DNA of 64,000 nt from Serratia nematodiphila DZ0503SBS1 (lineage in GTDB: Bacteria; Pseudomonadota; Gammaproteobacteria; Enterobacterales; Enterobacteriaceae), in NCBI RefSeq assembly GCF_000738675.1, contig NZ_JPUX01000002.1:248001-312000 (forward strand), given 5' to 3'. Positions 1 to 8,473 of this stretch are shown here, one piece after another. Each line of letters starts with the position of its first letter. Within the stretch, counting starts at the first letter, position 1. The notes under the pieces are model-generated. The model ran no database searches, was not told the origin of the DNA, and saw only the letters and a list, made by a program, of their open reading frames with translations. The translations under genes were made by a program, and so were the position numbers.

Positions 1-908
1 AGTTGGTAAGCGTTCACATAAGGCATCGGCTCGTGGTGCGGCAGGCCTTTGAGGAAGCCGACGTCGATCTCTTCCGCCACGTGTCCGACGTTGAGGATAA
101 ACACGCCGTCCTGCGCCTGCTGCAGATGCTGCGCCGAGAGCACGTTTTTCGCGCCGGTCGCGGTGGCGATCACGTCCGCCTGCGCGACCCCGCTCGCCAG
201 ATCCACCACCTGCCAGCCGTCATAACGCGCCTGCAGCGCACGCGCCGGATCGATTTCCGCCACCATCACCTGGCCGCCGTAGGCCCTGGCCGCGGCCGCC
301 GTTCCCTGCCCGACCAGACCGTAGCCAATCACCAGCACGCGCTTTTCATGCAGCGTCAAATGGGTGGTCTGGAAGAAGGTGTGCCAGGCGGTCAGCCCAA
401 CCATATGCCGATTGTGCAGCCCTTCTTTCACCGGCAGATCGTCCCAGTTGAAGATCGGGTAGCGCGGCGCCACGCCGTTTAACCGATTGATGCCCGATCC
501 GGTGGCCTCCAGCCCGGCGACGATCTGCGGGCCGTTCGGCGATTGGTGCAAACGGGTGGTCAAATCCGCTCCCATTTCACACAGGTGGGTCGGCTGCCAG
601 GCCAACGCGCGATCGAAAGATTCCGACCATTCGCCGGCGCTCATGTCACGCCAGGCATAGGCCTGCGCGCCCCGCCGTTCCAGCCAGGCCACCACGTCGT
701 CCTGCACCGTAGTGGGATTGCAGGTAGTCAGGAAGATCGCTGCGCCCTTGTCCAGCAGGCCGGCCACCAGCGGCGCCATTTTCAGATCCAGGTGCATATT
801 GCACGCCAGCCGCACCCCGTGCAGGTCCGGCAACGCCGCCACCGCCGCCCGGGTGCGCGGCATATGACGCGTCGCCCAGCTCAATTCGCTCTCAAAATCC
901 TGATACAT
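1..908 (-). CDS. Adenosylhomocysteinase-family protein, 3' end outside window
   Basis: Partial gene whose C-terminus lies beyond the window start. The start is ATG at 908 behind a GAGGAG ribosome site. The NAD-binding motif GYGLVGQG is clear, as are the segments TGAKNVL and NVGHVAEEIDV that match S-adenosylhomocysteine hydrolase. Members normally split SAH to adenosine and homocysteine in the cytosol using bound NAD. The N-terminal substrate half is divergent: the usual HMTxQ motif reads HLDLK, and the VTKxKxDN region reads PVKEGLHN, keeping Lys and Asn but with His at the Asp position. The gene begins 45 bases after a GlxA-type regulator on the same strand, so the two are probably one operon. 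Family membership is secure; true SAH hydrolase activity is less so, and another nucleoside thioether is possible. Confidence 0.8.
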   Translation of the reverse strand, partial: MYQDFESELSWATRHMPRTRAAVAALPDLHGVRLACNMHLDLKMAPLVAGLLDKGAAIFLTTCNPTTVQDDVVAWLERRGAQAYAWRDMSAGEWSESFDRALAWQPTHLCEMGADLTTRLHQSPNGPQIVAGLEATGSGINRLNGVAPRYPIFNWDDLPVKEGLHNRHMVGLTAWHTFFQTTHLTLHEKRVLVIGYGLVGQGTAAAARAYGGQVMVAEIDPARALQARYDGWQVVDLASGVAQADVIATATGAKNVLSAQHLQQAQDGVFILNVGHVAEEIDVGFLKGLPHHEPMPYVNAYQ

Positions 909-953
909 CCGTTGCTCCTCTGATGCGCCCCGCCGCCAGGCGTGGCAAAAAAG

Positions 954-1898
954 TTATCCCGCGCGGCCGAGCCGGCGGATCGCCTGCGGCGACAGGCCAA
1001 ATACGCGGATAAACGCCCGCCTCATGCGTTCCGGATCGCTGAACCCCACCGAACGGGCGATCGCTTCCAGCGGCTCGGCGCTCTCTTCGATGCGCACCCT
1101 GGCCGCCTCGACCCGCAATTGCTCGACCACCTTGGCCGGCGTCTGCCCGGTTTCAGCGCGGAACAGCCGACCGAACTGACGCTCGCTCAGGCAGGCGACG
1201 TCGGCCAGATCCGCCACCGACAGCGGCTGGTGCAAATGTTCGCGCGCGTACGACAGCGCGGCGCGCATGCGATCCGACGACGGGTTCAGCGCCAGCAACA
1301 GCGAATACTGCGACTGCCCGCCGGGGCGGCGGTGATAGACCACCAGCTGCCGCGCCACGGCCGCCGCCAGGGTGGCGCCCAGATCGTCCTCGATCAGCGC
1401 CAGCGCCAGATCGATGCCGGCGCTGATGCCCGCCGAGGTCCAGATATCGCCGTCGCGGATGAAAATGCGGTTGCTGTCGACGCGGATACGCGGATAACTC
1501 TGCTGCAGCCGCGCCGCATGATACCAGTGAGTGGTGGCGCGTTTGCCGTCCAGCAGCCCGCAGGCCGCCAGAATAAACGCCCCGGTGCACACGCTGGCGA
1601 TGCGCCGCGCTCGTCGGCGTTGGTTGGCCAGGAACGCCGCCAGCGCCGGTGACTGCGCCGCCATCACGTTGCCGCTGCCGCCGGACACCACCAACGTATC
1701 AAAACGCTCGTCGCCGCACGGCTGCGTGGCGATTTCCACCCCGGCCGAGCTGGCGACCATACCGCCCTGCGGCGAAATCGCCACGCAGCGGTAGGCCGAC
1801 GGGTCAGTGAACTGGTTGACGTTATCGAACGCCGCCAGCGGGCCGGCAAAGTCCAGCAGGTTGAAACCGGGAAAAACCACAAAACCGATCGTTTTCAT
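954..1898 (-). CDS. GlxA-type transcriptional regulator (DJ-1/PfpI + AraC)
   Basis: A 314-residue protein with an N-terminal DJ-1/PfpI domain (about residues 1-175) and a C-terminal AraC double helix-turn-helix (about 210-310, SVADLADVACLSERQFGRLF). Cys104 in VCTG sits at the nucleophile elbow of the PfpI fold, which in these regulators usually serves ligand sensing. It lies directly upstream of the adenosylhomocysteinase-like gene on the same strand and divergent from a second DJ-1/PfpI protein, so it may control both. The ligand is not deducible. Domain assignment is firm. Confidence 0.9.
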   Translation of the reverse strand: MKTIGFVVFPGFNLLDFAGPLAAFDNVNQFTDPSAYRCVAISPQGGMVASSAGVEIATQPCGDERFDTLVVSGGSGNVMAAQSPALAAFLANQRRRARRIASVCTGAFILAACGLLDGKRATTHWYHAARLQQSYPRIRVDSNRIFIRDGDIWTSAGISAGIDLALALIEDDLGATLAAAVARQLVVYHRRPGGQSQYSLLLALNPSSDRMRAALSYAREHLHQPLSVADLADVACLSERQFGRLFRAETGQTPAKVVEQLRVEAARVRIEESAEPLEAIARSVGFSDPERMRRAFIRVFGLSPQAIRRLGRAG

Positions 1899-1989
1899 GA
1901 TGGCGCTTTTTGAGGGTTATCTGTCATATCAGCCAAATGCAGGGCGGCTATTATGGCTCAGGTCCAACGATAAAAATGAGGCGAATGTC

Positions 1990-2667
1990 ATGTCTGAACC
2001 ACTCGTGATTGTATTTCCCATCTATCAAGGCGTCACCCAGCTCGACTTCACTGGCCCACTGCAGTTTCTGCGCCGCATGCCGGGCGCGGAAATCATCGTC
2101 GCTTCAGTAGACGGCGCGGATGTCGAGTCGGAAGGCTTGCACTTCACCCAGCTGCGCCCGCTGCCGGAGATCGCACGCTGCGATGTGCTGTGCGTGCCGG
2201 GCGGCAGCGGCTGCACCCAGGCGCTGCAGGATAAAGCATTCATGCAGCAAATCCGGCGGCTGGGCGCCGATGCCCGCTATCTGACTTCGGTATGCACCGG
2301 TTCGCTGATCCTGGCCGCCGCCGGCCTGCTGCCGGGCAAACGCGCCGCCTGCCACTGGTCGATGCGCGACAGCCTGAAGCTGTTCGGCGCCATACCCAGC
2401 GCTGCACGCGTAGAGCGTGACGGCAACGTGATCAGCGGCGGCGGCGTCACCGCCGGCATCGATTTCGCGCTGGCGCTGATCGCCGAACTGCACGGCGAAG
2501 ACACCGCCCAAATGATCCAGCTCTATCTGGAATACGCCCCGGCGCCGCCGTTCGAGGGCGGCACGCCGGAATTGGCCCCGCCGCACATTTACGCCAGGAT
2601 ACAGGCGCAGATGGCGGAGAGCCAGCAGCGGCGCAGAGCGTTGGTGGCCCAGATCGCCCAAGGTTAG
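1990..2667 (+). CDS. DJ-1/PfpI protein, isonitrile hydratase-like
   Basis: A 225-residue single-domain DJ-1/PfpI protein. The start is ATG 1990 with GAGG eight bases upstream; longer readings would run into the divergent gene. Asp19 (QLDFTGP), Cys102 and Thr103 (SVCTGS) match the Asp/Cys/Thr set needed by Pseudomonas isonitrile hydratase, which hydrates isonitriles to N-substituted formamides. That makes a related hydratase the best guess, but the family also holds chaperones and glyoxalases. It is transcribed away from the GlxA-type regulator, which shares the same fold in its sensor domain. Confidence 0.75.
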   Translation: MSEPLVIVFPIYQGVTQLDFTGPLQFLRRMPGAEIIVASVDGADVESEGLHFTQLRPLPEIARCDVLCVPGGSGCTQALQDKAFMQQIRRLGADARYLTSVCTGSLILAAAGLLPGKRAACHWSMRDSLKLFGAIPSAARVERDGNVISGGGVTAGIDFALALIAELHGEDTAQMIQLYLEYAPAPPFEGGTPELAPPHIYARIQAQMAESQQRRRALVAQIAQG

Positions 2668-2717
2668 CAATCGGGCGTATACTTGCCCTTATGCGTCAGC
2701 CACATAAGGAGTAAGGA

Positions 2718-3281
2718 ATGACCGATTTGGCCCACTACATTACGGACTATGGCTACTGGGCGTTGTTTATCGGCTGCCTGGCGGAAGGGGAAACCATCAC
2801 GCTGCTGGGCGGCATCGCCGCCCATGAAGGGCTGCTGCACTGGCCGTGGGTGATCGCAGTGGTGGCGCTGGGCGGCATGATGGGAGACCAACTGCTGTAC
2901 TTCGCCGGCCGCCGGTTTGAAGGCCGCGTCATCTCGCGGCTCAAGGGACAGGAAAAGCGCATCGCGCGCGCCAGAAGGCTGATCGCCCGCCACCCGATGC
3001 TGTTCGTTATCGGGGTGCGTTTCATGTACGGTTTCCGCATCATCGGCCCGGTGTTGATCGGCGCCAGCCGCCTGCCGCCGTCGCGCTTCGTGCCGCTCAA
3101 TATCCTCGGCGCCATTTTATGGGCGACGATCTTCGTCATGCTCGGTTATTTTGGCGGCCAGGCGATCGAACGCTTCGTTACCGGCTTCGACAAAAAGCTC
3201 TCCAGCCTGCTGTTTGTCGCGCTGGCGATCGCCGCCATTCTGCTGGTGCGCTTCTGGTGGCGCAAACGCCACGCGGAGTGA
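2718..3281 (+). CDS. DedA-family membrane protein
   Basis: A 187-residue inner-membrane protein with the DedA/SNARE-associated (VTT) fold: an N-terminal re-entrant segment with GCLAEGETITLLGG, then the conserved amphipathic stretch FMYGFRIIGPVLIGASRLPPSRF and C-terminal membrane helices. DedA proteins are linked to lipid-carrier flipping, membrane potential and resistance to cationic agents. AAGGAG lies just before the ATG. It sits 50 bases behind the DJ-1 gene on the same strand. The exact substrate is unknown. Confidence 0.88.
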   Translation: MTDLAHYITDYGYWALFIGCLAEGETITLLGGIAAHEGLLHWPWVIAVVALGGMMGDQLLYFAGRRFEGRVISRLKGQEKRIARARRLIARHPMLFVIGVRFMYGFRIIGPVLIGASRLPPSRFVPLNILGAILWATIFVMLGYFGGQAIERFVTGFDKKLSSLLFVALAIAAILLVRFWWRKRHAE

Positions 3282-3297
3282 GCAAACGCAGCGGGCG

Positions 3298-4191
3298 TCA
3301 GCTTTCCTGCGGCGCCGCGCGCATCAGCTCGACCAGCTCGCGCGCCGCTTTGTCCAACGGGCGGTTCTTCAGCCAGATCAAATGCATCGGCAAGCGCAGC
3401 TCGTTCTTGGTGTTTTTGAATTTCAGCCGCACCAGACGCCCCTGCGCCAGCAGCGGCTCGGCCAGCGACAGCGGGAAGTTGCCCCAGCCCAGGCCCGCCT
3501 CCACCATGTTCAGCGCCATCGGCAGGCTGTCGGTGCGCCAGTACGCCTCCGCCACCTGCGGACGCAGATCGCCGATCGGCAGATCGCGGCTGGCCACCAT
3601 GATCTGCCGCACGTTGACCAGATCCTCGAGAAACAGCTCGCCCGCCGCGCCGTCCAGCGCCGGGTGCTGCGGCGACAGCATCGCCACCAGCGACTCCGCG
3701 CCGACGAAGTGGAACTGCTCCGCGCTATTGATGTTCAGCCCGCCGAACGCCAGACAAACACCGATGCGCCCCTCGTGCAGCATGTGCAGCACGTCGTCCT
3801 GCGGCGCGCTGAGCACTTCAATGTTCAGCAGCGGATAACGCTGCGACAGCGTTTTCACTGCCGCCAGCAGGCCGGCGCCGTTGATATCCGACGCCACGCC
3901 GATCGAAAGCCGACTCTCCAGCCCCTGGGACAGTTCGATGGCGTGCACCTGCAGCTGCTTGAGCTGCCCGGCGATCAGGCGGGCATGCGGCGCCAGAGCC
4001 AGCGCCAGCGCGGTCGGCGTCGGTTCACGGTGAGAACGGTCGAACAAGGCGAAACCGAGCTCCGCCTCCATGTTGGCGATGGCCATGCTGACGGCGGAGG
4101 GCACGCGCCGCAGCGCGCGGGCGGCGGCGGAAAACGAGCCGCGATCGAGCACCGCCAAAAACAGTTCGATATTGTCGCTGGAGAAATTCAT
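3298..4191 (-). CDS. LysR-family regulator divergent from PACE pump
   Basis: A 297-residue LysR-type regulator with an N-terminal winged helix-turn-helix (residues 1-60, GSFSAAARALRRVPSAVSMAI) and a substrate-binding domain after it. The start chosen is the ATG at 4191 (MNFSSDN), where the family normally begins; an upstream in-frame start would run into a perfect palindrome at 4201-4217. Divergent placement beside a PACE-family efflux pump mirrors the Acinetobacter aceR-aceI pair, so it probably activates that pump in response to its substrate. This role is inferred from position. Confidence 0.88.
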   Translation of the reverse strand: MNFSSDNIELFLAVLDRGSFSAAARALRRVPSAVSMAIANMEAELGFALFDRSHREPTPTALALALAPHARLIAGQLKQLQVHAIELSQGLESRLSIGVASDINGAGLLAAVKTLSQRYPLLNIEVLSAPQDDVLHMLHEGRIGVCLAFGGLNINSAEQFHFVGAESLVAMLSPQHPALDGAAGELFLEDLVNVRQIMVASRDLPIGDLRPQVAEAYWRTDSLPMALNMVEAGLGWGNFPLSLAEPLLAQGRLVRLKFKNTKNELRLPMHLIWLKNRPLDKAARELVELMRAAPQES

Positions 4192-4200
4192 TGTTTTATC

Positions 4201-4217
4201 TGTCAGTAAAACTGACA
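4201..4217. promoter_or_regulatory. Palindromic operator between lysR gene and PACE pump
   Basis: TGTCAGT-AAA-ACTGACA is a perfect 7-base inverted repeat in the divergent intergenic region, ten bases from the LysR start. It is a likely autoregulatory binding site for the LysR protein; the protein-site link is inferred. Confidence 0.5.
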
Positions 4218-4303
4218 ACTCCTGACTTTTTCTATCAATGTGGTTGACGTTATCTTAGCCGCCGTCGCCACAGAGGCAACTAAAAACAGATCGGGAGAAA
4301 ACG

Positions 4304-4741
4304 ATGCAAGGCGTCAAACGCAAACTGGTGTATGTCACCGCTTATGAAATCATCGGCATGGCGATCTCGGCGCTGGGGTTGGCGCTGCTGTCGGGCCATG
4401 CGCCGAGCAGCACCGGGCCGCTGGCGGTGGTGATCACCACCATCGCGGTCAGCTGGAACTTTATTTACAACTATTTATTCGAGTGGTGGGAAAGCCGCCA
4501 GGCGTCGCGCACCCGCACGCTCAAACGCCGCATTTTGCACGCCGTCGGCTTTCAGCTAACGCTGGTGGTGTATCTGATCCCGCTGATCGCCTGGTGGATG
4601 GGCATCACGCTGTGGCAGGCGCTGCTGCTGGATATGGCGCTGATCGTCATCATTCCTTGCTACACCTTCCTGTTTAACTGGGCGTTCGACAAGCTGTTCG
4701 GTCTGCCCGCATCGGCCCTGCCGGCCGGTGAATCGGCCTAA
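4304..4741 (+). CDS. PACE-family efflux transporter (AceI-like)
   Basis: A 145-residue protein with four membrane helices in two tandem bacterial transmembrane pair domains (about residues 5-70 and 75-140). Glu15 in VTAYEIIG sits at the position of the essential Glu15 of AceI, and the second-domain segment PCYTFLFNWAFDKLF is typical. PACE pumps are proton-driven exporters of chlorhexidine, other biocides and, natively, short-chain diamines. The divergent LysR gene probably controls it. Family assignment is firm; substrate is inferred. Confidence 0.9.
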   Translation: MQGVKRKLVYVTAYEIIGMAISALGLALLSGHAPSSTGPLAVVITTIAVSWNFIYNYLFEWWESRQASRTRTLKRRILHAVGFQLTLVVYLIPLIAWWMGITLWQALLLDMALIVIIPCYTFLFNWAFDKLFGLPASALPAGESA

Positions 4742-4871
4742 GATTCGTTACGCGCCAACCGACCCGCTGCTTTATCCCATTTTCTGCGCGGGTCGCCATT
4801 TCCTTCCCCCCTTATTTCTCACCGCGAAATATAAGAACAACACCCTGTAATTTGCACGGTAATTATTATTT

Positions 4872-4887
4872 TGTGATTTTAATCACT
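4872..4887. promoter_or_regulatory. CRP-like site upstream of ansP
   Basis: TGTGA-TTTTAA-TCACT matches the CRP consensus TGTGA-N6-TCACA with one mismatch. At roughly 290 bases before the ansP start it would act on a promoter with a long leader. Binding is inferred from sequence only. Confidence 0.45.
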
Positions 4888-5103
4888 TTTTATTCCTCGA
4901 TATTTCCGTCTTGATAAAACATCACATCTTTTTGAATAATATATCCTTTTATATTTGGATTAAAAAATAAACACACTTGTTCACGTTTTATGCGCAGTAT
5001 TTTTTGCCACCATTACGGAGAAAAGGTAGCATGCTTCGCCGTTATTTTAATGATGGCTGTATACACAATAAACAGCGGAATGATGCCACGACCTCATTCT
5101 CAT

Positions 5104-5143
5104 AACGATTGGTCATAGCAATCGTTTGCTCTCATTAAGAGCA
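5104..5143 (+). promoter_or_regulatory. Tandem inverted repeats in ansP leader
   Basis: Two inverted repeats lie side by side: AACGATTG-N7-CAATCGTT (5104-5126) and TGCTCT-CATTA-AGAGCA (5127-5143). They end about 30 bases before the ansP start and could form two hairpins in the mRNA or a protein operator. No known leader family was recognised. Confidence 0.4.
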
Positions 5144-5175
5144 GGGTTAACATAGACAGGTAAACAGGACGGATA

Positions 5176-6642
5176 ATGCACTCACAAAAAAAGTCGGCGG
5201 ATGACAAACACGCCGCCAGAAGACGCTGGCTAGACTCTCATGAATCCGGTTATCACAAAAGCATGGGCAACCGGCAAATCCAAATGATCGCCATCGGCGG
5301 CTCCATCGGCACCGGCTTGTTCCTCGGGACCGGCGGCCGTCTCGAACTGGCCGGGCCGGCGCTGGCGCTGGTCTATCTGGTGTGCGGGATCTTCTCTTTC
5401 TTCATCCTGCGCGCGCTGGGCGAACTGGTGCTGCATCGCCCTTCCAGCGGCAGCTTCGTTTCTTACGCCCGCGAATTCCTCGGCGAAAAAGCCTCTTACG
5501 TCGCCGGTTGGATGTATTTCCTCAACTGGGCGATGACCGGCATCGTCGACATCACCGCCGTGGCGCTGTACATGCACTACTGGGGCACCTTCGCCGACGT
5601 GCCGCAATGGCTGTTCGCCCTCGGCGCGCTCGGTATCGTCGCCACCATGAACATGATCGGCGTGAAATGGTTCGCCGAGATGGAGTTCTGGTTCGCGCTG
5701 ATCAAGGTCGCCGCCATCGCGCTGTTCCTGATTGTCGGCGTCGTCTTCCTCGGCACCGGCACCCCGGTCGCCGGCCACACCACCGGCATGCACCTGATCA
5801 CCGAAAACGGCGGCATGTTCCCGCACGGCCTGCTGCCGGCGCTGGTGCTGGTGCAAGGGGTGATCTTCGCCTTCGCCGGCATCGAGCTTATCGGCACCGC
5901 CGCCGGCGAGTGTAAAGATCCGGCCAAAATGATGCCCAAAGCGATCAACAGCGTGATCTGGCGTATCGGCCTGTTCTACGTCGGCTCCGTGGTGCTGCTG
6001 GTGCTGCTGCTGCCGTGGAACGCCTATCAGGCCGGCCAAAGCCCGTTCGTCACCTTCTTCAGCAAGCTGGGCGTGCCTTACATCGGCACCATCATGAACA
6101 TCGTGGTGTTGACCGCCGCGCTGTCCAGTCTCAACTCCGGCCTCTACTCCACCGGCCGCATCCTGCGTTCGCTGGCAATGGGCGGCTCCGCGCCGAAGCT
6201 GATGGCCAAAATGAGCAGCCAGCAGGTGCCTTACGCCGGCATCCTGGTCACCTGCGGCATCTATGTGATCGGCGTGGTGCTCAACTACCTGGTGCCGGCG
6301 CAGGTGTTCGAGATCGTGCTGAACATCGCCTCGCTGGGCATCATCGCCTCCTGGGCGTTTATCATCGTTTGCCAGATGCGCCTGCGTAAAGCCGTGCGCG
6401 AAGGCCGCGCGCAGCCGGTCTCGTTCAGAATGCCGGGCGCGCCGTTCACCTCCTGGCTGACGCTGGCGTTCCTGCTGGTCGTGGTGGTGATGATGGCCTT
6501 CGACTACCCGAACGGCACCTGGACCATCGCCACCATTCCGGTGTTGGCGGTGCTGCTGACGCTGGGCTGGTTCGGCCTGCGCAAACGCGCGCAGGAAGTG
6601 AAGCTGGAACAGCAGGCTCACGAAGAACAGAGCCAACGCTGA
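5176..6642 (+). CDS. ansP: L-asparagine permease AnsP
   Basis: A 488-residue inner-membrane amino-acid permease of the APC superfamily with about twelve helices. It aligns along its whole length with E. coli AnsP as I know it, including the N-terminal HAARRRWLDSHESGYHKSMG, the helix-1 IGGSIGTGLFLGTG and the segment FAFAGIELIGTAAGECKDP. The function is proton-coupled asparagine uptake. An AT-rich leader with a CRP-like site precedes it and a strong terminator follows. CycA-type transporters are the nearest alternative but fit less well. Confidence 0.92.
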   Translation: MHSQKKSADDKHAARRRWLDSHESGYHKSMGNRQIQMIAIGGSIGTGLFLGTGGRLELAGPALALVYLVCGIFSFFILRALGELVLHRPSSGSFVSYAREFLGEKASYVAGWMYFLNWAMTGIVDITAVALYMHYWGTFADVPQWLFALGALGIVATMNMIGVKWFAEMEFWFALIKVAAIALFLIVGVVFLGTGTPVAGHTTGMHLITENGGMFPHGLLPALVLVQGVIFAFAGIELIGTAAGECKDPAKMMPKAINSVIWRIGLFYVGSVVLLVLLLPWNAYQAGQSPFVTFFSKLGVPYIGTIMNIVVLTAALSSLNSGLYSTGRILRSLAMGGSAPKLMAKMSSQQVPYAGILVTCGIYVIGVVLNYLVPAQVFEIVLNIASLGIIASWAFIIVCQMRLRKAVREGRAQPVSFRMPGAPFTSWLTLAFLLVVVVMMAFDYPNGTWTIATIPVLAVLLTLGWFGLRKRAQEVKLEQQAHEEQSQR

Positions 6643-6649
6643 ATCGACA

Positions 6650-6674
6650 AACCGCCCTCCGGGGCGGTTTTTTT
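6650..6674 (+). terminator. Rho-independent terminator after ansP
   Basis: AACCGCCC-TCC-GGGGCGGTT followed by a run of T, seven bases after the ansP stop. Confidence 0.9.
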
Positions 6675-6679
6675 ATCCG

Positions 6680-7459
6680 CTATAACCGGCCGTAGAACGT
6701 CATTCTGGCGCTTTCCGACAGCATCACGTCCGGCTGCGCATTGTAGGCCAACACCACCAGCATGCGCGTGGTGTCGCCTTCGGTCGGCGTCACCCGGTGC
6801 ATGGCGTTGCGCCCGCGAAACAGCACCAAATCCCCCTCCTCCATCGCCAGCCGTTTGACCGCCCGCTCGCCGTCCAGCACCTGCGTGACCCCGGCATAGT
6901 TCATCTCGCCGCGATCGGCGTCGCGCAGGTTCTCCACGTATTCGAAGCGCCCGCCCGCCTGCGGTTTCTGGATCAAGAGCGTGATGGCGAACGAGGAGTT
7001 GTCAAAATGCCAGCCCAGCTCCTGACCGGTATGGGCGTAATGCAGATTGATCGACGACAGCCGATCGGCGTAGGGGTAGAGCTGCGCCTCGCCCAGCACC
7101 GCACACAGGAACGCGCGAAACGCCGGGGCATCGTACAGCGCGCGCAGCGGCGACTGCGGCGGAATATCCTCGTCGGTAATGCAGCCCTTGGACGACACCA
7201 CCAGCCGGTTGCGCGCATGGTCGGCCGGCAGCGCGTCGTCCTGCGGCCGTAGATACACGTTGTGTTTGCTGGTGGCGTAAAACGCCGCATGGTGCTGTTC
7301 AGCGCCCTCCAGCCGCACCGTCGCCAGCGCGGCTTCACGCAGAAATCCCGGCAGCACCAGCGCGCCGGCGCGCGCCAGCGTTTGCTGGCAGCGGGCGCGG
7401 AACGCGGCGTCATCGATGGGATGGGCGGACAGATCGATAATATCGGCAAGTGGCGGCAT
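6680..7459 (-). CDS. Fe(II)/2-oxoglutarate enzyme of the BesD/HalD class
   Basis: A 259-residue cytosolic oxygenase-like protein. The start is ATG 7459 with GAGGGG upstream. The jelly-roll shows His151-Phe-Asp153 (GWHFDN) as the first iron ligands, His221 (NAMHRVTP) as the distal one and Arg232 as the 2-oxoglutarate anchor. The fold-level resemblance is to the BesD/HalD amino-acid halogenase family, in which the Asp is replaced by Gly to make room for chloride. Here the carboxylate is present, so a hydroxylase is expected instead. The substrate is probably a free amino acid or small amide, by family inference. A LysR gene is divergent. Confidence 0.75.
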   Translation of the reverse strand: MPPLADIIDLSAHPIDDAAFRARCQQTLARAGALVLPGFLREAALATVRLEGAEQHHAAFYATSKHNVYLRPQDDALPADHARNRLVVSSKGCITDEDIPPQSPLRALYDAPAFRAFLCAVLGEAQLYPYADRLSSINLHYAHTGQELGWHFDNSSFAITLLIQKPQAGGRFEYVENLRDADRGEMNYAGVTQVLDGERAVKRLAMEEGDLVLFRGRNAMHRVTPTEGDTTRMLVVLAYNAQPDVMLSESARMTFYGRL

Positions 7460-7519
7460 GACGTTCCCCTCGTGTGCGAAAGCCGGATGCCTCTCACTGT
7501 AGCGAATGCCGCATTGCCG

Positions 7520-7562
7520 CCATAACAAAAATACGTTATGGATAAGCTAACGAATTCTTAGC
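7520..7562. promoter_or_regulatory. LysR-type operator region
   Basis: Two inverted repeats lie in the divergent promoter: CCATAAC-N8-GTTATGG (7520-7541) and GCTAA-N7-TTAGC (7546-7562), the second fitting the T-N11-A form of LysR sites. They are likely binding sites for the regulator starting at 7577. Confidence 0.5.
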
Positions 7563-7576
7563 GATAAGCCCTGCTC

Positions 7577-8473
7577 ATGCACTCACCGTCCCGTGCGCGC
7601 TTGCCCAAGCTGAGCGCCATTCTGGCGTTCGAAACCGCCGCTCGCACCGGCAGCCTGGCCCGTGCGGCGGATGCGCTGGCGCTGACCGCCGCCGCCGTCA
7701 GCCAGCAGATCCGCCAGCTCGAACAACATCTGGGCATCACGCTGTTCATTCGTGCCAAAAGCGGCGTCACGCTGACCGAACAGGGCGCGGACTACCTGGC
7801 CTACGTGCAGGAGGCGTTTGAAACGCTGCGCGTGGCGCAGCAACACGTCGAACGCCAGCGCGGCAAACAGGCGCTGACGGTGTTCGCCCTGCCGGCGTTG
7901 GCCTCCAAGTGGCTGAACCCGGCGCTGGGCGACTGGCTGGCGCAGTGCCCCGACGGCGATCTGCGGCTGCACGCGACCCATGCGGCGGTCGATTTCGCCC
8001 ATTCGGCGGCGGATTTCGCCCTGTGCTTCGGCGATCAGGATTACCCGCTGCTGGAAAAGGTGCAGCTGTTTCAGGATCGGGTGCAGCCGGTATGCAGCCC
8101 GGCGCTGCGCGATCGCGGCGACTGGACGCAGCTGCCGCTGATCCACGTCGACTGGGGCAAGGAGAGCCAGTTTCTGCCGGGCTGGCACGAGTGGTTCACC
8201 GCCGCCGATCGGTCGCCGCCGCCGCGGCGCGGGCTGACCTATAACCTGACCTCGCTGGCCATCGACGCCGCCGTACAAGGGCGCGGGGTGCTGCTCGGCC
8301 AGCGGCGGCTGATCGCCCGTGAACTGGCGGAGGGCCGGCTGGTCACCCTGGCCGAACCGGCGCTGCCGCTCAGCAAACCCTACTACGTGGTTTACCCGCC
8401 GCGCACGCTGGAAAAACCCGGCGCAGCGGCGTTTCTGAGCTGGTTGCAGGCGCTGGCTCAGCACGCGGTATAA
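7577..8473 (+). CDS. LysR-family regulator (GcvA-like)
   Basis: A 298-residue LysR-type regulator: winged helix-turn-helix at residues 10-70 (GSLARAADALALTAAAVSQQ) and a periplasmic-binding-protein-like effector domain after residue 90. The N-terminal PKLSAILAFETAARTGSL is typical of the GcvA/AmpR branch. Divergent from the 2-oxoglutarate oxygenase, which is its probable target. Its 3' end overlaps the convergent SDR gene by 16 bases. Confidence 0.9.
   Translation: MHSPSRARLPKLSAILAFETAARTGSLARAADALALTAAAVSQQIRQLEQHLGITLFIRAKSGVTLTEQGADYLAYVQEAFETLRVAQQHVERQRGKQALTVFALPALASKWLNPALGDWLAQCPDGDLRLHATHAAVDFAHSAADFALCFGDQDYPLLEKVQLFQDRVQPVCSPALRDRGDWTQLPLIHVDWGKESQFLPGWHEWFTAADRSPPPRRGLTYNLTSLAIDAAVQGRGVLLGQRRLIARELAEGRLVTLAEPALPLSKPYYVVYPPRTLEKPGAAAFLSWLQALAQHAV

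Larger units (their letters stand above)
4742..5175. other. AT-rich control region upstream of ansP
   Basis: A 434-base gap without a convincing gene. It is markedly AT-rich against its GC-rich surroundings and carries a CRP-like site (4872-4887), an inverted repeat (5104-5126) and a short hairpin (5127-5143) ahead of ansP. It probably holds the ansP promoter and a structured leader. Confidence 0.6.

Noticed and set aside
5230..6636. 468-codon open frame antisense to ansP
   Set aside because: The translation is His/Arg/Gln-rich with no family features; it is a GC-rich shadow of the ansP frame.
6680..7459. Halogenase call for the BesD/HalD-class enzyme
   Set aside because: The first iron motif is His-x-Asp, not His-x-Gly, so chloride could not occupy the site in the known way.
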